Source: Methylovirgula sp. 4M-Z18
GTDB taxonomy: Bacteria > Pseudomonadota > Alphaproteobacteria > Rhizobiales > Beijerinckiaceae
Assembly (NCBI RefSeq): GCF_037890675.1
Contig: NZ_CP149574.1
Location: forward strand, 4,564,874 to 4,628,873
Direction of reading: 5' to 3'
DNA: 64,000 nucleotides
Part shown: piece by piece, positions 33,403 to 42,911 of the stretch
Position numbering within the stretch: position 1 is the first letter of the stretch
Layout of the letters: each line of letters opens with the position of its first letter
Notes under the pieces: model-generated
What the model was told of the DNA's origin: nothing
The model's input: the letters and a program-made list of their open reading frames with translations, nothing else
Database searches by the model: none
Position numbers and translations under genes: made by a program

Positions 33403-34218
33403 ATGGCCTATCATGGCCCCGCCGGCCTGAACGGCAAAATCGCCATCGTGACTGGCGGCACGCAAGGTTTGGGCGAAGCCATCGCGCGTCTGTTCGCGGA
33501 GCGCGGCGCAGCCGGGCTCGTGATTTGCGGCCGCAACGCGGCCAATGGCGAAAAGGTCGCCGCCAGTATCAGCGCGTCGGGCTGTAAAACCGTTTTCGTG
33601 CAGGCCGATCTCACCAAGACGGCGGAAGCGCGCCATGTCGTTGCCGTCGCCGACGAAGCCTTTGGCCGCGTCGATGTGTTGGTGAACGCGGCCGGCCTCA
33701 CCGATCGCGGCAATATTTTCGACACGACCGAAGCGCGCTACGACGAAATCTTCGCGGTCAACGTCAAATCGCCGTTCTTCCTGATTCAGGATACGGTGCG
33801 CATCATGAAGCGCGAGAAGATCCAAGGTTCGATCGTCAATATCCAGTCGATGTCGGCGCATGGCGGCCAGCCCTTCATCACCGCCTATTGCGCCTCGAAA
33901 GGCGCGCTCGGCGCACTCACGAAGAATGTCGCCAATTCGCTGTTGCGCTATCGCATCCGCGTCAACGGGCTCAACATCGGCTGGATGGCGACGCCCGGCG
34001 AAGACCGGATCATGAAAACCTATCACGGCGCACAGGACGGCTGGCTAGATGACGCGGTCAAATCGCGCCCCTTCGGCCGCCTGATCGATCCGAACGAGGT
34101 CGCACGCGCCTGTGCCTATCTCGCCTCCGACGAATCGGGTTTGATGACCGGCGCGAATGTCGACTTTGATCAAACGGTTGCGGGCGCGAGCGATCCGCCG
34201 CTCGACCCGGCCGCCTGA
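33403..34218 (+). CDS. SDR-family oxidoreductase, first gene of the iol operon
   Basis: 271 residues of a classical short-chain dehydrogenase. The cofactor motif is IVTGGTQGLGEAI, the NAG-like motif is VLVNAAGLTDRG, and the catalytic Ser and YxxxK are in NIQSMSAHGGQPFITAYCAS followed by K. The SD GAGGAGACGTCC precedes the ATG. It opens the rightward operon SDR-iolC-iolD-iolE-iolB and probably oxidises an inositol isomer or intermediate. Exact reaction unknown. Confidence 0.88.
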   Translation: MAYHGPAGLNGKIAIVTGGTQGLGEAIARLFAERGAAGLVICGRNAANGEKVAASISASGCKTVFVQADLTKTAEARHVVAVADEAFGRVDVLVNAAGLTDRGNIFDTTEARYDEIFAVNVKSPFFLIQDTVRIMKREKIQGSIVNIQSMSAHGGQPFITAYCASKGALGALTKNVANSLLRYRIRVNGLNIGWMATPGEDRIMKTYHGAQDGWLDDAVKSRPFGRLIDPNEVARACAYLASDESGLMTGANVDFDQTVAGASDPPLDPAA

Positions 34219-34279
34219 CGCCGCTGCGATCGTAACGCCCGCCCTAGCCATGGGGCGCAGAGAAGAATATGAGGACGCC

Positions 34280-36223
34280 ATGACCGCTCCCTCCCTAGAC
34301 GTCATCACCATCGGACGCTCGTCGGTCGATCTCTATGGCCAGCAGGTCGGCGGCCGGCTTGAGGATATGGCGAGCCTCTCGAAAGCTGTCGGCGGCTGTC
34401 CCACCAATATCGCCATCGGCACCGCGCGGCTCGGCCTGAAAAGCGGTCTCATCACGCGGGTGGGCGACGAGCATATGGGCCGCTTCATCCGCGAACAATG
34501 CGCGCGCGAAGGCGTCGACGTCACCGGCGTCAAAACCGATCCGCAGCGCCTGACTGCGCTGGTCGTGCTCGGCATCCGCGACGACAAGACCTTTCCGCTG
34601 ATCTTCTATCGCGACAATTGCGCCGATTCGGCGCTCGACGTGAGCGACATCGACGAGGCCTATGTCGCCAGCGCCAAGGCGATTGTCGTCACGGGCACGC
34701 ATTTCGCGAAACCCGCTGCGGCAGAGGCGCAAAAGCTTGCCATGAGCTACGCCAAGAAGCACGGTCGCAAAGTCGCCTTCGATGTCGATTACCGCCCCAA
34801 CCTGTGGGGCCTCGCCGGCCATGGCGCGGGCGAGGAGCGTTACATTTCCTCCTCCGAAGTCACGGCACATTTGCAGAAGATCTTACCCGACTGCGATTTG
34901 ATCGTCGGCACGGAAGAGGAATTGATGATCGCCGGCGGTAAGGAAGAGCCGTTCGAAGCGATCCGCGCCATTCGCGCTCTGAGCAACGCCACGATCGTGT
35001 GCAAGCGTGGTCCGATGGGCTGCGTCGTCTTCACCGGCGCCATTCCCGCCTCGATCGAGGACGGCATCAAGGGGCCGGGCTTTCCCGTCGAAGTCTACAA
35101 CGTGCTCGGCGCCGGCGACGCGTTCATGTCGGGCTTCCTGCGCGGCTGGCTGCGTGACGAGCCGCTGGAAACCTGCTGCGCCTATGCCAATGCGGGCGGC
35201 GCCTTCGCCGTGTCGCGGCTGTTGTGCTCGGTCGAATATCTCACCGAAAGCGAGTTGCACTATTTCCTGAAAAACGGTTCGCCGCATCGCGCCTTGCGGC
35301 AGGATCCTGCGCTCAACCACATTCACTGGGCAACGACGCGCGACGAGCGCACGCAGGTCGCGGTGAATACGACGCACGCGCCCAATCTGATGGCGCTCGC
35401 GATCGATCATCGCGCGCAATTGGAAAAGATCGCCGACGATGTGAATGCGCCGCGCGATAAGATCAAGGCGTTCAAACTGCTCGCCGTTCAGGCGACCGTC
35501 GATGTGGCCAAACGGTATCCGCATCTCGCGCGCGGTTCGTTCGGCACGTTGCTCGACGGCACCTATGGCCGCGAAGCTCTGTTCCGCGCCGCCGATCACG
35601 ATTTATGGATTGGCCGGCCGGTCGAAGAGCCGGGTTCGCGGCCGCTCGATTTCGAAGGCGGCGGCTCGCTCGCGGCGAAGCTCAACGAATGGCCGCTCAT
35701 TCATACGATCAAGTGCTTGTGCTTCTACCATCCCGACGATCCGGCGGATTTGAAAGCGCGGCAGGAACGCGAATTGCTCCGCCTGCACGACGCGGCGCGC
35801 GCGCTCGGCCGCGAATTGCTCGTCGAGATCATCGCGAGCAAGCATGGCCCGATCGACGACACCAGCATCTCCGGCATTATCGAGCGGCTTTATGCGCTCG
35901 GCATCAAGCCCGATTGGTGGAAGCTCGAGCCGCAGGCCACGGCGACCGCCTGGCACAATATCGAGAGGGCGATCGCCCAGAACGATCCGTTGTGCCGTGG
36001 CATCGTGCTGCTCGGCCTCGAAGCGCCGGAAGAGGATTTGGCGCGCGGCTTTAAGACGGCGCAGACGACCAAGCTGGTGAAGGGCTTCGCCGTTGGCCGC
36101 ACGATTTTTGCCGAACCGGCGCAGCAATGGCTGAGTGGTCAGATTTCTGACGAGAAGGCCATTCATGTGATGGCGGATTCGTTCGATCGCCTAGTACAGG
36201 CTTGGTTGCAGGCACGACAATAA
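34280..36223 (+). CDS. iolC: 5-dehydro-2-deoxygluconokinase fused to DUF2090 aldolase-like domain
   Basis: 647 residues. The N-terminal ~325 residues are a PfkB/ribokinase kinase (VITIGRSSVDLYGQQVGG, GGCPTNIAIGTARLGLKSGL, and the anion hole/catalytic motif NVLGAGDAFMSGFLRGWL). The C-terminal ~310 residues are a DUF2090 domain (LMALAIDHRAQLEKIADDVN, FGTLLDGTYGREALF, ECASKHG-like IIASKHGPIDDTSI), related to class I aldolases. The first half phosphorylates 5-dehydro-2-deoxygluconate; the second half probably cleaves the phosphate, as no separate iolJ is seen. The start is ATG 34280, after GAGGACGCC. Confidence 0.92.
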   Translation: MTAPSLDVITIGRSSVDLYGQQVGGRLEDMASLSKAVGGCPTNIAIGTARLGLKSGLITRVGDEHMGRFIREQCAREGVDVTGVKTDPQRLTALVVLGIRDDKTFPLIFYRDNCADSALDVSDIDEAYVASAKAIVVTGTHFAKPAAAEAQKLAMSYAKKHGRKVAFDVDYRPNLWGLAGHGAGEERYISSSEVTAHLQKILPDCDLIVGTEEELMIAGGKEEPFEAIRAIRALSNATIVCKRGPMGCVVFTGAIPASIEDGIKGPGFPVEVYNVLGAGDAFMSGFLRGWLRDEPLETCCAYANAGGAFAVSRLLCSVEYLTESELHYFLKNGSPHRALRQDPALNHIHWATTRDERTQVAVNTTHAPNLMALAIDHRAQLEKIADDVNAPRDKIKAFKLLAVQATVDVAKRYPHLARGSFGTLLDGTYGREALFRAADHDLWIGRPVEEPGSRPLDFEGGGSLAAKLNEWPLIHTIKCLCFYHPDDPADLKARQERELLRLHDAARALGRELLVEIIASKHGPIDDTSISGIIERLYALGIKPDWWKLEPQATATAWHNIERAIAQNDPLCRGIVLLGLEAPEEDLARGFKTAQTTKLVKGFAVGRTIFAEPAQQWLSGQISDEKAIHVMADSFDRLVQAWLQARQ

Positions 36224-36224
36224 A

Positions 36225-36289
36225 GGACCGCGACCGTCCCGGTCGCCAATGCACTGGATCGATAGATGCGACCGGGACGGTCGCGGTCC
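36225..36289. repeat. Long perfect hairpin between iolC and iolD, family C
   Basis: The 22-bp arms 36225-36246 (GGACCGCGACCGTCCCGGTC then GC) and 36268-36289 are exact reverse complements around a 21-nt loop. Each arm also contains the internal palindrome GACCG-TCC-CGGTC. It sits wholly inside an operon, directly between the iolC stop and the iolD ribosome binding site. A related hairpin lies at 63156-63215. Confidence 0.85.
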
Positions 36290-36305
36290 CTTTAGGGAGC
36301 TCGTT

Positions 36306-38153
36306 ATGAAAACCATTCGTCTCACCGCCGCGCAGGCGGTCGTTAAGTTCCTCAGCAATCAATTCACCGAGATCGATGGCAAAAAATTGCCCTTGTTCGC
36401 CGGCTGCTGGGCAATCTTCGGCCATGGCAATGTGGCCGGGCTCGGCGAAGCGCTGCATGCGGCGGGCGAGGAATTGCCGACCTTTCGCGGCCACAATGAG
36501 CAAGGCATGGCGCTGGCGGCAGTCGCCTATGCCAAGGCCTCGCGTCGCCGGCGCATGATGGCGGTGACGACCTCCATCGGTCCCGGTGCCACCAACATGG
36601 TGACGGCGGCAGCGGTCGCGCATGTCAATCGCATTCCGGTGCTGCTGCTGCCGGGCGACGTGTTCGCCAACCGCGCGCCCGACCCGGTGCTGCAGCAGGT
36701 CGAGGATTTCAACGACGGCACGATCTCGGCCAACGATTGCTTCAAACCCGTCTCGCGCTATTTCGACCGCATCGCGCGGCCTGAACATGTGGTGCCGGCA
36801 CTGAACCGCGCGATCGCCGTGCTCACCGATCCCGCCGATTGCGGCCCCGTCACGCTCGCCTTTTGTCAGGATGTGCAGGCGGAAGCTTTCGATTATCCGG
36901 AAAGTTTCTTTGCGCCGCGCCTGCATCGCCAGCGCCGCACGCCGGCCGATGCGCACGAGCTTGACGAGGCAGTCGCGCTGCTCAAATTGGCGAAGAAACC
37001 CTATATCGTCGCCGGCGGCGGCGTGCTCTATTCCGGCGCCGAGGCAGCGCTGAAAGCCTTTGCCGAAAAGCGCGGCATTCCCGTCGCCGAGACGCAGGCC
37101 GGAAAATCGAGCCTGCCGCACGATCATGCCTTCGCACTTGGCGCCCTTGGGGTCACCGGCACGTCTGCGGCCAATTCTCTCGCCGACGAAGCAGATGTGG
37201 TCTTCGCTATCGGCACGCGACTTGCCGATTTCGCCACCGGGTCGTGGTCGATGTTCCGCAACCCCAAGCGCAAGATCCTAGCGCTCAACGTGCAAGCCTT
37301 CGACGCCACCAAACATCGCGCGCAGACGCTGGTCGCCGACGCGCTCACCGGCCTCGCCGCACTCGACGCCAAACTCGGCAACTGGTCGGCACCGCAAAAG
37401 TGGCGCGATGCGGTTGCCAAAGCCAAGGCCGATTGGGTGCAGGAAGCGGCAGGCTTCACCGCGCCCACTAACGCCGCCCTGCCCTCCGATGCACAAGTGA
37501 TCGGCGCTTTGCAGCGCAGCGCCAAGCCTTCGGACATCGTGGTCGGCGCGGCCGGCGGCCTGCCGGGCGAAATGCACAAATTGTGGAACCCCTCAGAGGC
37601 GATGGGCTACCATTTCGAATATGGCTATTCGACCATGGGCTACGAGATCGCCGGCGCGCTCGGCGTGAAGATGGCCCATCCCGATCGCGAGGTGATCGTC
37701 ACCGTCGGCGACGGCTCCTATCTCATGATGAATTCGGAAATCGCCTCCGCTGTGATGCTGGGGCAAAAGCTGATCATCGTGCTCAACGACAATCGCGGCT
37801 ACGGCTGCATCAACCGCCTGCAGCTCGCGACCGGCGGCGCGTCCTTCAACAATCTGTTGCAAACCTCGCGGCATGAAGTTCTACCCAATGTCGATTTCGT
37901 GAAACATGCGGCAAGCCTTGGCGCGACCGCGGTGAAAGTCGGTGGCGTGAGCGAACTCGAGACCGCGCTGGCGAAAGCGCGAAAAGCAAAGGGCGTGCAG
38001 GTGATCGTGATCGACACCGATCCGATGATCTCGACGCCGGCGGGCGGCAATTGGTGGGATGTCGCGGTGCCGGAAGTCTCGTCGCGCAAGCAGGTGCGCG
38101 ACGCACGCAAGAAATATGAAAAGGCCGTTTTGGCCCAACGTATCGGAGATTAG
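36306..38153 (+). CDS. iolD: 3D-(3,5/4)-trihydroxycyclohexane-1,2-dione hydrolase
   Basis: 615 residues of a thiamine-diphosphate enzyme that opens the inositol ring. The N-terminal domain has FRGHNEQGMALAAVAYAKAS with the catalytic Glu and GPGATNMVTAAAVAHVNRIP. The C-terminal domain has the ThDP motif EVIVTVGDGSYLMMNSEIAS then VLNDNRGYGCINRLQ. YHFEYGYSTMGYEIAGALGV is typical of IolD. It starts at ATG 36306 after AGGGAGC. Its translation begins just after a very stable hairpin. Confidence 0.94.
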   Translation: MKTIRLTAAQAVVKFLSNQFTEIDGKKLPLFAGCWAIFGHGNVAGLGEALHAAGEELPTFRGHNEQGMALAAVAYAKASRRRRMMAVTTSIGPGATNMVTAAAVAHVNRIPVLLLPGDVFANRAPDPVLQQVEDFNDGTISANDCFKPVSRYFDRIARPEHVVPALNRAIAVLTDPADCGPVTLAFCQDVQAEAFDYPESFFAPRLHRQRRTPADAHELDEAVALLKLAKKPYIVAGGGVLYSGAEAALKAFAEKRGIPVAETQAGKSSLPHDHAFALGALGVTGTSAANSLADEADVVFAIGTRLADFATGSWSMFRNPKRKILALNVQAFDATKHRAQTLVADALTGLAALDAKLGNWSAPQKWRDAVAKAKADWVQEAAGFTAPTNAALPSDAQVIGALQRSAKPSDIVVGAAGGLPGEMHKLWNPSEAMGYHFEYGYSTMGYEIAGALGVKMAHPDREVIVTVGDGSYLMMNSEIASAVMLGQKLIIVLNDNRGYGCINRLQLATGGASFNNLLQTSRHEVLPNVDFVKHAASLGATAVKVGGVSELETALAKARKAKGVQVIVIDTDPMISTPAGGNWWDVAVPEVSSRKQVRDARKKYEKAVLAQRIGD

Positions 38154-38154
38154 G

Positions 38155-39054
38155 ATGTCTATTCGTATCGGCGCAAATCCCATTGGCTGGTCCAATGATG
38201 ATTTGCAGGAGATCGGCGGTGAGACGCCACTCGAAACCTGCCTGACGGAAGCGCGCGAAGCGGGCTTCGTCGGCATGGAACTTGGCAACAAATTTCCGCG
38301 TCAGGCGCCCGCTTTGAAAGCGGCGCTTGCGCCCTACGATCTTGCCTGCATCGGCGGCTGGTATTCGGTCGAATTGCTGCAGCGCTCGGCGAAAGAAGAA
38401 TTCGCCCATGCGCAAGCGCATCGCGATCTGCTCAAAGGCATGGGCACCGATGTCTTCATCGTCGCGGAAACGTCGAACGCTATCCACGGCGACCGGGCAA
38501 AGCCTTTGTCGCAGCGGCCGGTGATGCAGGACAGCGACTGGGCGGCCTATGGCCAGCGCATCACCGAATTCGCCGACCTGCTGAAGGCCGAAGGTTTCAA
38601 GCTGTGCTACCATCACCACATGGGCACGATCGTGCAGAGCCGCGCCGATATCGGCGCCTTCATGGCGGCGTGTGGCCCCTCGGTGAACCTGCTGCTCGAC
38701 ACCGGCCATGCGGCCTGGGGCGGCTCAGACCCGGCCGAACTCGCCCGCACCTATCGCACCCGCATCACCCATGTGCATTGCAAGGACGTGCGGCCCGACA
38801 TCCGCGCCAAATCGGAAGCCGGCGACTGGAGTTTCCTCGATTCGATTCTTGGCAAGGGCGATGAGCTCGGCGTGTACACCGTGCCGGGCGACGGTTCGGT
38901 CGATTATGTAGCCATATTCAAGGAGCTGCCGGGCTATTCCGGCTGGGTTGTCGTTGAAGCCGAACAGGACCCGAAGAAGGCGAACCCGCTGCAATACGCG
39001 AAGCTGGGCGTGGCGAATTTGAAAACATATTTGAAGGAAGGCGGGTTGGCGTGA
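38155..39054 (+). CDS. iolE: Myo-inosose-2 dehydratase
   Basis: 299 residues starting MSIRIGANPIGWSNDDLQEI, one base after the iolD stop. It is an AP-endonuclease-2 TIM barrel; the metal-binding residues are visible in GFVGMELGNKFP, KLCYHHHMGTIVQ, NLLLDTGHAAWGG, ITHVHCKD and WVVVEAEQDP. It removes water from 2-keto-myo-inositol and feeds IolD. Confidence 0.94.
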   Translation: MSIRIGANPIGWSNDDLQEIGGETPLETCLTEAREAGFVGMELGNKFPRQAPALKAALAPYDLACIGGWYSVELLQRSAKEEFAHAQAHRDLLKGMGTDVFIVAETSNAIHGDRAKPLSQRPVMQDSDWAAYGQRITEFADLLKAEGFKLCYHHHMGTIVQSRADIGAFMAACGPSVNLLLDTGHAAWGGSDPAELARTYRTRITHVHCKDVRPDIRAKSEAGDWSFLDSILGKGDELGVYTVPGDGSVDYVAIFKELPGYSGWVVVEAEQDPKKANPLQYAKLGVANLKTYLKEGGLA

Positions 39055-39063
39055 GGGGCGCGT

Positions 39064-39088
39064 CCTTCTCCCGCTCCGCGGGAGAAGG
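39064..39088. repeat. Palindromic repeat, family B
   Basis: CCTTCTCCCGC, loop TCC, GCGGGAGAAGG. It is 10 bp after the iolE stop and inside the operon. Confidence 0.85.
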
Positions 39089-39192
39089 TGCCGAACACGG
39101 TGAGGCGGATCAGGGAGTTGCAACTGGGTGTGCGTCCTTCCTTCAAAATCCGGCTCCGCACCAGTGATGTCTAGACCTCACCAGTCGCCTCG

Positions 39193-39244
39193 CCCTCATC
39201 CGACCGACTTCGTCGGCCACCTTCTCCCGCGAAGTGGGAGAAAG
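39193..39244. repeat. Composite palindromic repeat, family B
   Basis: CCCTCATCCGACCGACTTCG then TCGGCCACCTTCTCCC and GTGGGAGAAAG. It contains a CCGAC/GTCGG hairpin followed by the CTTCTCCC/GGGAGAAAG hairpin. The reverse complement of the same composite is at 40132-40181, so iolB lies between inverted copies. Confidence 0.8.
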
Positions 39245-39266
39245 AATCAAGCACCGAGGACCCCCC

Positions 39267-40085
<819 letters not shown>

Positions 40086-40131
40086 GGCTCTTCTCATTCT
40101 GTTCGTGCGAGGTGTACAACAACGCGGCGCG

Positions 40132-40181
40132 CCCTTCTCCCAGTGGGAGAAGGTGGCCGACGAAGTCGGTCGGATGAGGGG
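40132..40181. repeat. Composite palindromic repeat, family B, inverted
   Basis: CCCTTCTCCCAGTGGGAGAA, then GGTGGCCGACGAAGTCGG, then TCGGATGAGGG: the reverse complement of the composite at 39193-39244. Confidence 0.8.
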
Positions 40182-40234
40182 ACTCCCTCGCGAGATTGGC
40201 CGCCGCAAGACTCCAGCCAATGATGATTCCGTGT

Positions 40235-40284
40235 CCCCTCATCCGTCACGCTTCGCGTGCCACCTTCTCCCTCTGGGAGAAGGA
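40235..40284. repeat. Composite palindromic repeat, family B, second type
   Basis: CCCCTCATCCGTCACGCTTC, then GCGTGCCACCTTCTCCCTCT, then GGGAGAAGG. The first hairpin is here GTCACGC/GCGTGCC instead of CCGAC/GTCGG. The same version is at 47755-47803. Confidence 0.8.
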
Positions 40285-40319
40285 CGCGCGCGATCGTTGA
40301 GGCAGTCAAAAATAAAATA

Positions 40320-41027
40320 TCAGGCCACCTTCGCCAGTACGCGCTCTTCCAACAGGCGCCACAGTCGCGCATCGGTGTAATCCTTGATGCCGATGAACGC
40401 GCCTTTGCCTTGCAAGGCCTCTTCCGAGAAAGATGTGGTGAGGCCGATCGTCTTCAGCCCTGCCGTTGCGGCCGATGTCACGCCGGTCGGCGAATCCTCG
40501 AAGGCGAGACTGCGGTCGATGTCGCCGTTCAGACTGGCGAGACCTGTCGCATAGGGCATCGGATGCGGTTTCGGATTGGGCAGTTCATGCCCGATCACCA
40601 CAGTCTGGAAATAGTCGCCGAGGCCCAGTGCCGCGAGCGTCAGTTCGGCATTTTCGCGCGGTGCATTGGTCACGATGCCGCACGGAACGCCTTGCGCGCG
40701 CGTCCAGCGCAACAGCTCGACAAGCCCGTCGATCGGTGCCAACGTCTCCGCCATCTCGCGGAAAAGCGCTTCTTTGTGATCGATCAGCCGCTCATGCTCG
40801 TCCGTAACCTTCCCAGGGAAGAGCCCTGCGACGATTTCCGAATTGCTCTTGCCGAGGATCTGCGTCCTGTAAGCGTCGAAATCGAGATGGATGTCGAAGG
40901 GCTCCAACACGCGGTTGAACGCGACGTGATGCAGCGCATCGGTGTCAGACAGCGTGCCGTCCATGTCGAACAAAAGGCAGGGTTTGGCGGTCAAAGGTCT
41001 TCTCTCCAACGGAAATTGGCTGCACAT
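40320..41027 (-). CDS. HAD-superfamily phosphatase/mutase
   Basis: About 235 residues. Motif I is LLFDMDGTLSDTDALHHVAF, motif II is CGIVTNAPREN, the lysine motif is HELPNPKPHPMPY, and motif IV is LAFEDSPTGVTSAATAG. The helical cap between motifs I and II makes it a subfamily IA enzyme of the beta-phosphoglucomutase/sugar phosphatase type. The ATG at 41027 (MCSQFPLERR) is one possible start; a start just before AKPCLLFDMDG is also possible. It is convergent with iolB and may act on a sugar phosphate, without direct evidence. Confidence 0.85.
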   Translation of the reverse strand: MCSQFPLERRPLTAKPCLLFDMDGTLSDTDALHHVAFNRVLEPFDIHLDFDAYRTQILGKSNSEIVAGLFPGKVTDEHERLIDHKEALFREMAETLAPIDGLVELLRWTRAQGVPCGIVTNAPRENAELTLAALGLGDYFQTVVIGHELPNPKPHPMPYATGLASLNGDIDRSLAFEDSPTGVTSAATAGLKTIGLTTSFSEEALQGKGAFIGIKDYTDARLWRLLEERVLAKVA

Positions 41028-41078
41028 TAAGCGCTCATGCGCCCGGCGCGAGCGCCAATTTTGCAACCGTGCGTTGCA

Positions 41079-41633
41079 TCATTTTTCCACGCAAAGCGCG
41101 GCGCGGCGCGACAGGCGCGGCAGCAGCCGGCGCATGTCCTGGGCTGAAATGGCGATGCAGCCCGCGGTCGGCGCATAATCCGGCCGCGCAAGGTGAAAGA
41201 AAATCGCGCTGCCGCGGCCGATGACGCGCGGTCGGATATTATAGTCGAGCACGAAGACCGTGTCGTAGAGGCGATCATTGCGCCACATCGCCTCGTGGCT
41301 CAAGCGGTGCGGCAAGCGCACGGGGCGGTTGTATTGACCGGAGCGGATATCGTCGCTCCACCCGTCCACGCGCCGCTGCGGGACCATGTTGAGGCCGCCG
41401 GGGCGCAGCTTCTGGTCGGGCCGGAAATGGCCGTAAAGGATGGCAAAACGCCCCATCGGCGTGGCGCCGTCGCCTTCGCGTTTCGTGGCGACGATGCCAG
41501 CAGGCCCCAGCGCGCAGCGAATCACCGTAGCCCCGGCGGTGAGGCGTCCTTGCGCCCGCTGGCCCGGCAGCGACGTCACCCGCAAGCGGCAAAGCAAGGC
41601 GGATTTGCGCGGCAAGCTGTACGAAATTGTCAT
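41079..41633 (-). CDS. L,D-transpeptidase (YkuD) family protein
   Basis: 184 residues. The catalytic segment AIFFHLARPDYAPTAGCIAI then SAQDM carries the conserved His and the Cys of the HXX14-17[S/T]HGChN-type motif, with TAGCIAI as a variant. GDGATPMGRFAI and YDTVFVLDYN are also family blocks. Such enzymes make 3-3 peptidoglycan cross-links or attach proteins to the wall. No signal peptide or LysM domain is visible, which is usual for the short proteobacterial group. It is divergent from the response regulator. Confidence 0.85.
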   Translation of the reverse strand: MTISYSLPRKSALLCRLRVTSLPGQRAQGRLTAGATVIRCALGPAGIVATKREGDGATPMGRFAILYGHFRPDQKLRPGGLNMVPQRRVDGWSDDIRSGQYNRPVRLPHRLSHEAMWRNDRLYDTVFVLDYNIRPRVIGRGSAIFFHLARPDYAPTAGCIAISAQDMRRLLPRLSRRAALCVEK

Positions 41634-41756
41634 GTATAAGCCCTTGACAACACATAAAAGGAGGCGACCAAAGGCGCCGAAGCTGTGTTATGTTGCGGTA
41701 ATTTGGGCAAAAATGCCTGTCGTCTCAAGCCTGTGCCGCTTAGCCAAGAGGAAAAA

Positions 41757-42443
41757 ATGATCCAAAGTCGCAAGATCTTGATTGTTGATGACGACAATGA
41801 TCTCCGCGCCGCCTTGGCCGAGCAATTGACGCTGCATGAAGAATTTTCCGCTTCCGAGGCCGACACAGCCGCGAAGGGGCTGAGCGCCGTGCGCACCGAC
41901 CCGCCCGATCTCGTGATCATGGATGTTGGTCTGCCCGACATGGACGGACGCGAGGCGGTCAAGCTCCTGCGCAAGAACGGTTTCAAAAATCCGGTGATCA
42001 TGCTGACCGGACAGACTGCCGATTCGGACGTGGTGCTCGGCCTCGAATCAGGCGCCAACGATTATGTGGTGAAACCGTTCCGCTTCGCGGTGCTGCTCGC
42101 GCGCATCCGTGCCCATTTGCGCCAGCACGAAGCGAGCGATGATGCGATGTTCAAGATCGGGCCCTATACGTTCCGTCCGAGCTCCAAACATCTCGTCAGC
42201 GAGAAGGGCAGCAAATTGCGCCTGACCGAGAAGGAGACCGCGATTCTGCGGTTCTTGTACCGCGCCGGCCTGCAGGTCGTGCCGCGCGACATCCTGCTGC
42301 GCGAGGTCTGGGGCTATAATTCGAACGTCACGACCCACACGCTCGAGACCCATATTTACCGCCTGCGGCAGAAGATCGAATCCGACCCGGCAACACCGCA
42401 GATTTTGCTAACCGATGCGGGTGGCTATAAGCTGGTGCCGTAA
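41757..42443 (+). CDS. OmpR-family response regulator
   Basis: 228 residues. The receiver domain has the acidic pocket (KILIVDDDNDLR), the phosphorylation site LVIMDVGLPDMDG (Asp near residue 55), the switch Thr in MLTGQT and the Lys in VVKPFR. The C-terminal winged helix is of the OmpR type (KLRLTEKETAILRFLYRA, VTTHTLETHIYRLRQKIE, GGYKLVP). The SD GAGGAAAAA precedes the ATG. No histidine kinase is adjacent, so it is an orphan. A cyclic-nucleotide-binding gene follows 12 bp downstream. Confidence 0.92.
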   Translation: MIQSRKILIVDDDNDLRAALAEQLTLHEEFSASEADTAAKGLSAVRTDPPDLVIMDVGLPDMDGREAVKLLRKNGFKNPVIMLTGQTADSDVVLGLESGANDYVVKPFRFAVLLARIRAHLRQHEASDDAMFKIGPYTFRPSSKHLVSEKGSKLRLTEKETAILRFLYRAGLQVVPRDILLREVWGYNSNVTTHTLETHIYRLRQKIESDPATPQILLTDAGGYKLVP

Positions 42444-42455
42444 CCGGATCGCAGC

Positions 42456-42911
42456 ATGGCTTTACAGGACGATATCGACAAACTGGCGCGGATTCCCCTC
42501 TTCGAAGCTTTGGGGACGGAGGCGCTGCGGCTCATCGCCTTCGCGGCGGAAGCCCGGATTTTACGCGCCGGCGACGTGTTGTTCCGCAGGGGCGATCGCG
42601 CGGACGGCGGCTATGTCGTGATCTCGGGCGCCTTGGCGCTCGAAGTCGATGACACCGGCGGCCCCGCGCCGCATATCGCGCAAGCCGGCGAACTCGTCGG
42701 CGAACTCGCGCTGCTCACGCCGATCGAGCGTCCCGTCACCGCCCTGGCGCGGGAACCGACCACTGTTTTGCGCGTGCCGAGGCCCCTGTTTCACCGCGTG
42801 CTGAAGGAATATCCGGAAGCCGCGAGCCGCCTGCAGCACATGATGCAGGAGCGGGTGGAGGGTTTCGCCCGCGAGCTCGACGAGATGCGGCAGCGGGCGC
42901 TCGAGGATTAA
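42456..42911 (+). CDS. Cyclic nucleotide-binding domain protein
   Basis: 151 residues consisting of one CNB domain (RIPLFEALGTEALRLIAFAA, LFRRGDRADGGYVVISGALA, GELVGELALLTPIERPVTAL) and a short C-terminal helix. No helix-turn-helix follows, so it is not a full CRP-type regulator. It probably forms an operon with the upstream response regulator (12 bp gap) and may modulate it or bind a partner. The last codons overlap the ccmB end by 4 nt, convergently. Confidence 0.85.
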   Translation: MALQDDIDKLARIPLFEALGTEALRLIAFAAEARILRAGDVLFRRGDRADGGYVVISGALALEVDDTGGPAPHIAQAGELVGELALLTPIERPVTALAREPTTVLRVPRPLFHRVLKEYPEAASRLQHMMQERVEGFARELDEMRQRALED

